DNA from: DSUN01 sp035527715
GTDB lineage: Bacteria > Planctomycetota > PUPC01 > DSUN01
Assembly: GCA_035527715.1 (NCBI GenBank)
Contig: DATKZY010000099.1
Span: forward strand, 1 to 18,518
Direction: 5' to 3'
DNA length: 18,518 nucleotides
Shown: piece after piece, positions 14,335 to 18,518 of the stretch
Layout of the letters: every line of letters begins with the position of its first letter
Position numbering within the stretch: the first letter of the stretch is position 1
Translations under genes and position numbers: made by a program
Notes under the pieces: generated by a model
Databases searched by the model: none
Told to the model about the DNA's origin: nothing
Seen by the model: the letters and a program-made list of their open reading frames with translations, nothing else

Positions 14335-14506
14335 GGTAGATTGGCGATTCTCGCCCCCATACACCATTCCACCCATTGTTGCGCCTGCGCGCGCGCCCAC
14401 TTCCGCGCGTCAGCCGCCCATTCCGTGAGGTCGCGTCGTCTCCACATGTCAAGTGGCCCCAATATCTTATCAACAGCCAGGGCCGTGCCCGGCGTCCCCG
14501 CTCTCT

Positions 14507-14550
14507 CCATTGTTGCCGGTCTCCGGACCGCGAGCGACCGGCAACAATGG
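14507..14550. repeat. Perfect 15-bp inverted repeat
   Basis: The left arm 14507-14521 (CCATTGTTGCCGGTC) and right arm 14536-14550 are exact reverse complements with a 14-nt loop. The outer half of each arm is the same CATTGTTGC unit found upstream. It could be a protein-binding site, an element end or a byproduct of the repeat. Confidence 0.85.
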
Positions 14551-14646
14551 GTCGGAAGACGGCTCCCCAACTCCCGTCGCCACGGGCTCGGGAGCCTGCG
14601 CGGGGCAAGGCGCCGCGGCGCCGCCCTCATGCGCGGGGCGCTGCCC

Positions 14647-14829
14647 CGGCAGACACCACGCCCACCGCGTCCCATAGCCGACGTGGTACGGCGCCACCCC
14701 CAGATCGCTCTTCGCGTCCCGAATGGCGTGCAGGGCGAACCCCGCCTCGCGCGCGTGCTTCGCAATCTCCCGATAGGGCATCGCGCCGGCCGACAGCAGC
14801 TCCTTGAGCCACTGCGCGGCCTCCTCGCG
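14647..14829 (-). pseudogene. C-terminal fragment resembling a mobile-element AAA ATPase/primase-like protein
   Basis: About 61 codons on the minus strand read RREEAAQWLKELLSAGAMPY, then REIAKHAREAGFALHAIRDA, then KSDLGVAPYHVGYGTRWAWCLP. This resembles the small winged-helix tail found at the end of RepA/AAA-type or primase-like proteins of integrated elements in planctomycetes (pattern AxxWLxxxLxxGPxxxxEIxxxAxxxGxxxxTLxxAKxxLGVxxxxxGxxxxWxWxLP). No ATPase domain (no Walker A) is found upstream. The surrounding open frame of 220 codons is otherwise low-complexity, and related peptide scraps with Asn-Asn-Gly appear in shifted frames. I therefore call it a remnant. The assignment rests on remembered family patterns only. 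Confidence 0.5.
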
Positions 14830-15164
14830 CCGCGTCGGGGCCGCCGCCCGGGCCATCGCCTCGTCCGCGGTGGCCGCGACAGGCTCCGCCTCCCAGGCCA
14901 CCACCGGCACCTCGACCGCCTCACGCACCGCATCCACATCCTGGAAGCCAACGGCGAGAGCTACCGACTGCGCGAATCGCGGCGCCGACTCAGGCTGCGA
15001 CCCGCGGCGAGAGCGAACGAGACCAACACCGAGGCGTAGGAGAACTTGACACCCGTCGTGAGGCGGGGTATCTATAGGGCAGGCGCCGCGCGGTTCGCCC
15101 GCCACCTGCCGCGCTTTCCAACCGACGTTCACAGGTGGAAAAGGCGGTTAAGGCGGGGAGGGCA

Positions 15165-15198
15165 AATGTCCAAAAAACAGCACCCCAATGTCCAAAAA
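15165..15198. repeat. 12-bp direct repeat AATGTCCAAAAA
   Basis: Exact copies at 15165-15176 and 15187-15198, spaced 22 bp (about two helical turns). The A-rich tract stands out from the GC-rich surroundings and follows an AAGGCGG direct repeat. It may be a vestigial regulator or initiator binding site of the decayed element. Confidence 0.75.
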
Positions 15199-15334
15199 GA
15201 GTCACTCCGGGGAGGAGAGGGGAAGAGGGCGCGCGCAGCCCGTCGACCGCGGGAAAGCGGCAGAGGGCGGACGCCGCCGAGATGGCTGGAGCACGACCCT
15301 GTGCGCCGAGCGGGGGCATGGGATGAGGCGCGTC

Positions 15335-15700
15335 TCAGACCTGTGGGGCGGCCGGGGGCTGAGCAGGGGCGGACGCGTTGGCCCCTTCCTCGGACTCCGC
15401 TTCGTCGGCCGCCTCGCCGGGGTTGACGATGGCCCTCATTCTCTTCCCCATCTTGAAGTCTACCACCGTCTTAGGCGGGACTTCGACGACCTCGCCGGTC
15501 TTGGGGTTCCTGGCCTTCCGGGCAGCGCGGGAGACGGTTTCGAATACGCCGAAGTCACGGAACTCGAGGCGGTTGCCGTTGGCCAACTCCTCGATGCAGG
15601 CGTCGAGGAAGCCCTGCACGATGTCCCTCACCAGCATCTGCCGTTGCTTGAGCTTTTCGGCAATGACGTTGGTGAGCTCTTTCTTCGTCGTCGTGCCCAT
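15335..15700 (-). CDS. HU/IHF-family DNA-binding protein with acidic Ala/Pro tail
   Basis: This is a 121-residue nucleoid protein. The HU fold covers residues about 4-95: TKKELTNVIAEKLKQRQ, then DIVQGFLDACIEELANGNRLEFRDFGVF (27-53) and the beta-arm RKARNPKTGEVVEVPPK (61-77) that bends DNA, with Pro75 and Pro76 near the arm end. An extra tail (about 97-121) is acidic then Ala/Pro-rich, absent from standard 90-residue HU. The ATG at 15700 follows a GGGGG-containing ribosome site. The likely promoter is about 200 bp upstream, leaving a long leader. It is monocistronic: enolase upstream ends in a hairpin and downstream lies the decayed element. It could be HU or IHF-like; the subtype cannot be decided. 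Confidence 0.92.
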   Translation of the reverse strand: MGTTTKKELTNVIAEKLKQRQMLVRDIVQGFLDACIEELANGNRLEFRDFGVFETVSRAARKARNPKTGEVVEVPPKTVVDFKMGKRMRAIVNPGEAADEAESEEGANASAPAQPPAAPQV

Positions 15701-15900
15701 GTGCTGCCCCCTTTGCAGGTCGTGAGGTTCCGCCCTGGCGGCGTCGGCCTGCCGAGGCGGGAACGGCCTTTGTCGAGCAACTTGCCGCCGAGGGCGGCCC
15801 CCGAGGACTTACATCGCGGGCCGTTCTCCTAAGCCCTCATTCGCCGAAGCGCTTAGGGAATCGCCACTCGACGCATGTAGCCCTATGCCGGGGATGCAAG
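15701..15900 (-). promoter_or_regulatory. Long 5' leader of the HU gene
   Basis: About 195 nt separate the predicted transcription start from the HU ATG. The leader contains paired segments, for example CTAAGC (15829-15834) with GCTTAG (15851-15856), and GCCGCC/GGCGGC blocks around 15783-15798. A short possible leader peptide of seven residues lies at 15853-15876. It does not match any riboswitch I recognise; a structured autoregulatory leader is possible. Confidence 0.35.
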
Positions 15901-15901
15901 G

Positions 15902-15930
15902 ATTCTAGCATGGGCCGCGGGCGTTTGCAA
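15902..15930 (-). promoter_or_regulatory. Predicted sigma-70-type promoter for the HU gene
   Basis: On the minus strand TTGCAA (15925-15930), a 17-nt spacer, TAGAAT (15902-15907). A locally AT-rich stretch (15930-15950) lies upstream of the -35, like an UP element, in otherwise GC-rich DNA. Confidence 0.6.
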
Positions 15931-15988
15931 CACAAATTCAGAAAAATCTTGAGGTTGCGTCGTCTCGGGGCGAAAGGAGGAGCCGCCG

Positions 15989-16035
15989 CCCCACAGAATG
16001 CCAACTCAGGGGCGGGTGGCTGGCATTCTGTGGGG
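15989..16035 (-). terminator. Strong hairpin after enolase
   Basis: The arms 15989-16003 and 16021-16035 are perfect 15-nt reverse complements with a 17-nt loop; one further G-C pair extends the stem. It begins 4 bp after the enolase stop. The minus-strand sequence after the stem is C/T-rich (CTCCTCCTTT) rather than a clean T-run, so it may be a factor-assisted terminator or a 3'-end stabiliser. Confidence 0.7.
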
Positions 16036-16039
16036 CCGC

Positions 16040-17347
16040 CTAGGCCTTGCGCCAGAGGGCGGCGCCGAAGCGGGCATTGTCGCCCAGCTCTTCCTCTATG
16101 CGCAGAAGCTGGTTGTACTTGCACACACGGTCGGTGCGGCAGAGGGAGCCGGTCTTGATCTGCCCCGCGTTCGTGGCGACCACGATGTCGGCAATCGTCG
16201 CGTCCTCGGTCTCGCCCGAGCGATGGGAGACGACGGCGGCCATCGAGTGGGTGTGGGCAAGTTGAATGGCGTCAAGGGTTTCCGTGAGGGTGCCGATCTG
16301 GTTGACCTTGATGAGAATGGCGTTGGCCGCCCCCTCGTCAATGCCGCGCTGGAGGAACTTGGTGTTGGTCACAAACAGGTCGTCGCCAACGAGTTGCACC
16401 GTTTCGCCGAGCTTCTGGGTGAGGGCCTTCCAGCCGTCCCAGTCGTTCTCGGCCAAGCCGTCCTCGATGGAGCGGATGGGGTATTTCGCGCACAGGGCGG
16501 CATAGTAGTCCACCATCTCGTCGGGGGAGAGCTGGCGGTCCTCCGAGGCCAGGACGTACTTCCCCGGCGCCTTGATGCCGCGGCCCTTGGCGTCCTCGCC
16601 GTAGAAGGAGCTGGCCGCGGGGTCGAGGGCGAGGAACACGTCCTTGCCCGGCCCCACGCCTGCCTTCTCGATGGCCTCGATGATGACGGCGATGGCCTCC
16701 TCGTTCGACTTCAGGTTGGGGGCGAACCCGCCCTCGTCGCCGACTGAGGTGTTGTGGCCCTTCTTCTTGAGGACGGCTTTGAGCGCGTGGAAGACCTCCG
16801 CCCCCATGCGGAGCGCCTCGCGGAAGCTCGGCGCCCCGAAGGGCATGATCATGAACTCCTGGATGTCCACGTTGTTGTCCGCGTGCTTGCCGCCGTTCAG
16901 GATGTTCATCATCGGCACGGGCAGGACGCGGGCGTTGACCCCGCCGATGTAGCGGTAGAGCGGCAGGCCGAGGGCGCTGGCCGACGCCTTGGCGATGGCC
17001 AGCGAGACGCCGAGGATGGCGTTGGCCCCCAGGTTGCCCTTGTTGGGCGTGCCGTCGAGCTGGCACATCAGGGCGTCGATGCCCGGCTGGTCGGTGGCGT
17101 CGAGGCCCTCGATCTCGGGGGCGATCACCTCGTTCACGTTGGCGACGGCCTTGGTGACGCCTTTGCCGCCGTAGCGCCCCTTATCGCCGTCGCGCAGCTC
17201 CACGGCCTCGTTCTCGCCCGTGGACGCGCCCGAGGGCACGGCGGCCAGGCCCACCGCCCCGCACTCCAGTTCGACCTCGACCTCCACCGTGGGGTTCCCA
17301 CGGGAATCGAGGATCTCACGTCCCCTTGCGCTGACGATCGTCGTCAC
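16040..17347 (-). CDS. eno: Enolase (phosphopyruvate hydratase)
   Basis: Full-length enolase of 435 residues, the glycolytic enzyme interconverting 2-phosphoglycerate and phosphoenolpyruvate in the cytoplasm. The N-terminus is MTTIVSARGREILDSRGNPT with the mobile loop SGASTG (39-44). Catalytic and Mg-binding residues are present: E205 in GDEGGFAPN, D242 in LALDPAASS, E295 in SIEDGLAE, D322 in GDD, K347 in LIKVNQIGT, H375 in SHRSGET and K398 in IKTGS. The GTG at 17347 is chosen over a TTG 15 bp upstream because family N-termini begin there and GGGAGAG lies 8 nt before. Its start lies within the 3' end of the response regulator gene (32-bp overlap), so the two are probably translationally coupled. 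A strong hairpin follows the stop. Confidence 0.98.
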   Translation of the reverse strand: MTTIVSARGREILDSRGNPTVEVEVELECGAVGLAAVPSGASTGENEAVELRDGDKGRYGGKGVTKAVANVNEVIAPEIEGLDATDQPGIDALMCQLDGTPNKGNLGANAILGVSLAIAKASASALGLPLYRYIGGVNARVLPVPMMNILNGGKHADNNVDIQEFMIMPFGAPSFREALRMGAEVFHALKAVLKKKGHNTSVGDEGGFAPNLKSNEEAIAVIIEAIEKAGVGPGKDVFLALDPAASSFYGEDAKGRGIKAPGKYVLASEDRQLSPDEMVDYYAALCAKYPIRSIEDGLAENDWDGWKALTQKLGETVQLVGDDLFVTNTKFLQRGIDEGAANAILIKVNQIGTLTETLDAIQLAHTHSMAAVVSHRSGETEDATIADIVVATNAGQIKTGSLCRTDRVCKYNQLLRIEEELGDNARFGAALWRKA

Positions 17348-17735
17348 GGTTCGCTCTCCCAAAGATGTTCAGGCAGTTCCTCACCTCGCCGAGCAACTCG
17401 TGCGGCTCGAAGGGCTTCTCGATGTACGCATAGGCGTCGAGCACCGAGGCGATGGCCCGCGTATCGTCGTCGCCCTTCCCCGACAGGAAGATGATCGGCA
17501 CGTCGCGCGTCCTGGGGTCGAAGCGAAGCCGGTCGCACACCGTCAGGCCGTCCATGCCCGGCATCGCGACGTCCAGCACCACCAGGTCGGGCGGCGCGGC
17601 CAGGGCATGGCGAAGGCCCGTGGCCCCCTCGGTGGCCCCCTCCACCGCGTAGCCCTCGTCCTGGAGGACCGACACGATGTAGTCGAGCATGGCGGGATCA
17701 TCGTCCACGACTAGGATGCGTTCCTTGCGTGCCAT
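17316..17735 (-). CDS. Single-domain response regulator (REC only)
   Basis: The 139-residue receiver-domain protein has acidic pocket D11-D12-D13 (ILVVDDDPAM), phosphoacceptor D55 in LVVLDVAMPG, the switch Ser in IIFLSGKG (85) and the conserved K107 in YIEKPF. After the REC fold only a short charged tail (NRDDDRQRKGT) remains, so there is no DNA-binding output domain; it probably acts by protein contact or in a phosphorelay. The ATG at 17735 is preceded by GGAAGG and starts the first REC strand; a longer in-frame extension to 17798 crosses the promoter and is rejected. It overlaps enolase by 32 bp and is divergent from the kinase gene. The partner histidine kinase is not in the window. Confidence 0.92.
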   Translation of the reverse strand: MARKERILVVDDDPAMLDYIVSVLQDEGYAVEGATEGATGLRHALAAPPDLVVLDVAMPGMDGLTVCDRLRFDPRTRDVPIIFLSGKGDDDTRAIASVLDAYAYIEKPFEPHELLGEVRNCLNIFGRANRDDDRQRKGT

Positions 17736-17778
17736 GTGCCCTTCCTTTGCGCAGCCGGCCACACAAGCTCCCACCGCT

Positions 17779-17806
17779 ATTATACCGGCTTTCCCCAATG
17801 CGTCAA
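17779..17806 (-). promoter_or_regulatory. Near-consensus promoter for response regulator-enolase
   Basis: On the minus strand TTGACG (17801-17806), a 16-nt spacer, then a perfect TATAAT (17779-17784), about 44 nt before the regulator ATG. It is probably the main promoter for both the regulator and enolase. Confidence 0.8.
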
Positions 17807-17821
17807 CCGCCGAGGCCCCGC

Positions 17822-17850
17822 TTGCGTTTCGCTCGGGGCGTCGCTAAGAT
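17822..17850 (+). promoter_or_regulatory. Possible promoter for the kinase gene
   Basis: TTGCGT (17822-17827), a 17-nt spacer, TAAGAT (17845-17850), 40 nt before the kinase ATG. It is a weaker match than the divergent promoter. Confidence 0.4.
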
Positions 17851-17890
17851 GCTGGTCGTGCCGGCTCTCTGTGCCCGGGAGGAACTGAAC

Positions 17891-18518
17891 ATGCCCGCGA
17901 CCCGTCGCATCGCCTGTCCCAAGTGCCGCCACGTGTACGACCATCCGGCCGACGCCGCGGTCGGCGCGGCCCCGACCTGTCCCCGCTGCGGGACGACCCT
18001 CCCCGTGCCCCGCGATCCCTCCGAGACCCCCACACTGGTGCGCCAGCCCGAAGACGCGGCGACCGAGACGTTTGCCCCCGCCCCGCCCCCGACGGGCCGG
18101 TACGTCGAGCAGGGCCTCATCGGCCGCGGCGGCATGGGCGAGGTGGTCCTCTGCGTGGACCGCAACACCCGCCGCGAGATCGCCCTGAAGCGCATGCTCC
18201 CCGAGGCCGCCGCCGACCCCGCCCGCTCGGCGCGCTTCGTCGAGGAGGCCCAGGTCACCGCCCAGCTCGAACACCCCAACATCGTCCCCGTCCACGAGCT
18301 CGACCGTTCGCCCGACGGCACGGCCTACTTCACGATGAAGCTCGTCAAAGGCAAGTCCCTCGCCGACATCCTCAAAGAGGCGAAGGAGACGAGTGCGGGG
18401 GAACCCCCTTTGGGCAAAGGGGGCTTCCCCCGCACCCCCTCCCCGAAACCTTCTGGTCCAGTAACCCAAGAGTCTTTGGAGAGGGGTGCGGGGAGCAACC
18501 TTTCTACAGAAAGGTTCT
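17891..18518 (+). CDS. Zinc-ribbon Ser/Thr protein kinase (Hanks type), 3'-truncated by the window end
   Basis: The first 209 residues of a PknB-like kinase are present; the frame is open to the last base. A zinc ribbon, CPKC (9-12) and CPRC (30-33), precedes a Pro/Thr linker. The kinase N-lobe has the Gly-rich loop GLIGRGGMGEVVL (75-87), the ATP-binding Lys in IALKRM (K100), the alpha-C Glu in RFVEEAQV (118 or 119), HPNIVPVHEL and the hinge YFTMKLVKGKSLADIL (146-161). The catalytic HRD and DFG motifs would lie beyond the end. From about residue 168 the sequence becomes low-complexity (GEPPLGKGGFPRTPSPKPSG), coded by a hairpin-rich repeat. The ATG at 17891 has GGAGG 8 nt upstream. It is divergent from the response regulator. 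Zinc-ribbon kinases of this type are numerous in planctomycetes; substrate unknown. Confidence 0.9.
   Translation, partial: MPATRRIACPKCRHVYDHPADAAVGAAPTCPRCGTTLPVPRDPSETPTLVRQPEDAATETFAPAPPPTGRYVEQGLIGRGGMGEVVLCVDRNTRREIALKRMLPEAAADPARSARFVEEAQVTAQLEHPNIVPVHELDRSPDGTAYFTMKLVKGKSLADILKEAKETSAGEPPLGKGGFPRTPSPKPSGPVTQESLERGAGSNLSTERF
18393..18435. repeat. Long hairpin inside the kinase gene
   Basis: The arms 18393-18412 and 18415-18435 pair over about 19-20 positions with one bulged G, forming GTGCGGGGGAA...CCCCCGCAC. It starts a larger repeat block reaching the window end, in which a second GTGCGGGG lies at 18487-18494. It is in frame with the kinase. Confidence 0.8.
18497..18516. repeat. Second hairpin of the in-kinase repeat block
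   Basis: AACCTTTCT (18497-18505), 2-nt loop, AGAAAGGTT (18508-18516): a perfect 9-bp stem at the end of the window. Its low GC content differs from the surrounding coding sequence, which supports insertion. Confidence 0.75.

Larger units (their letters stand above)
14275..15334. other. 1.06-kb stretch without intact genes; degraded mobile-element remnant
   Basis: No open frame here has the features of an intact gene. The stretch holds the CATTGTTGC repeats, a perfect 15-bp inverted repeat (14507-14550), minus-strand coding resemblance to the C-terminus of a mobile-element AAA/primase-type protein (14647-14829), an AAGGCGG direct repeat around 15140-15157 and the AATGTCCAAAAA repeat. Together these suggest a decayed integrated element between hicBA and the HU gene. 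Confidence 0.5.

Noticed and set aside
14470..15132. 220-codon minus-strand frame as an intact gene
   Set aside because: Only about 61 codons look conserved; both ends are low-complexity with no ribosome site or start resembling a family N-terminus, so it is treated as a remnant.
15853..15876. Seven-residue leader peptide before the HU gene
   Set aside because: The ribosome site is weak and such short frames occur by chance; it is mentioned only as part of the leader.
17736..17798. N-terminal extension of the response regulator
   Set aside because: It would run over the TATAAT promoter and precede the REC fold with non-homologous residues; ATG 17735 has GGAAGG.

Overview
The window is GC-rich, densely coding DNA, most likely from a member of the Planctomycetota or a close PVC-superphylum relative. 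That placement is inference from gene content: a Cys-type sulfatase, a Tat-tagged Gfo/Idh/MocA oxidoreductase, a HEAT + DUF1080 (3-keto-disaccharide hydrolase family) fusion, a seven-repeat FG-GAP/VCBS protein, a neutral-ceramidase-like protein, Tat-tagged L-fucose-isomerase-like proteins and a zinc-ribbon Ser/Thr kinase. No rRNA, tRNA or CRISPR array was seen.

Left part, minus strand (8434 down to 21): a five-gene operon of exported proteins: ceramidase-like, sulfatase, Gfo/Idh/MocA, HEAT-DUF1080, VCBS. Intergenic gaps are 4, 41, 12 and 86 bp. The likely theme is surface or periplasmic attack on sulfated or modified glycans, with redox and 3-keto-sugar chemistry. A promoter at 8496-8523 reads into it, and its -10 overlaps that of a divergent plus-strand promoter. 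Two hairpin-type repeat families interrupt the operon, one of them inside the reading frame of the HEAT-DUF1080 gene.

Middle part, plus strand (8570-14274): an extended-SDR epimerase and a DUF362 protein form one unit. A near-consensus promoter whose -35 contains the DUF362 stop codon then starts a second unit of two paralogous Tat-signal proteins related to L-fucose/L-arabinose isomerases. Both keep a Glu/Asp/His set that could bind the catalytic metal. A third promoter precedes a hicBA toxin-antitoxin pair.

14275-15334 has no intact gene. It holds the degraded 3' end of what looks like a mobile-element AAA/primase-type protein, repeats of the 9-mer CATTGTTGC, a perfect 15-bp inverted repeat and a 12-bp direct repeat.

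Right part (15335-18518): housekeeping and regulation. An HU-family protein with an acidic Ala/Pro tail has a long leader. Enolase is followed by a strong hairpin and overlaps the end of a single-domain response regulator by 32 bp. Divergent from the regulator, a zinc-ribbon Ser/Thr kinase runs off the window, with a hairpin-rich repeat inserted in frame inside its kinase domain.
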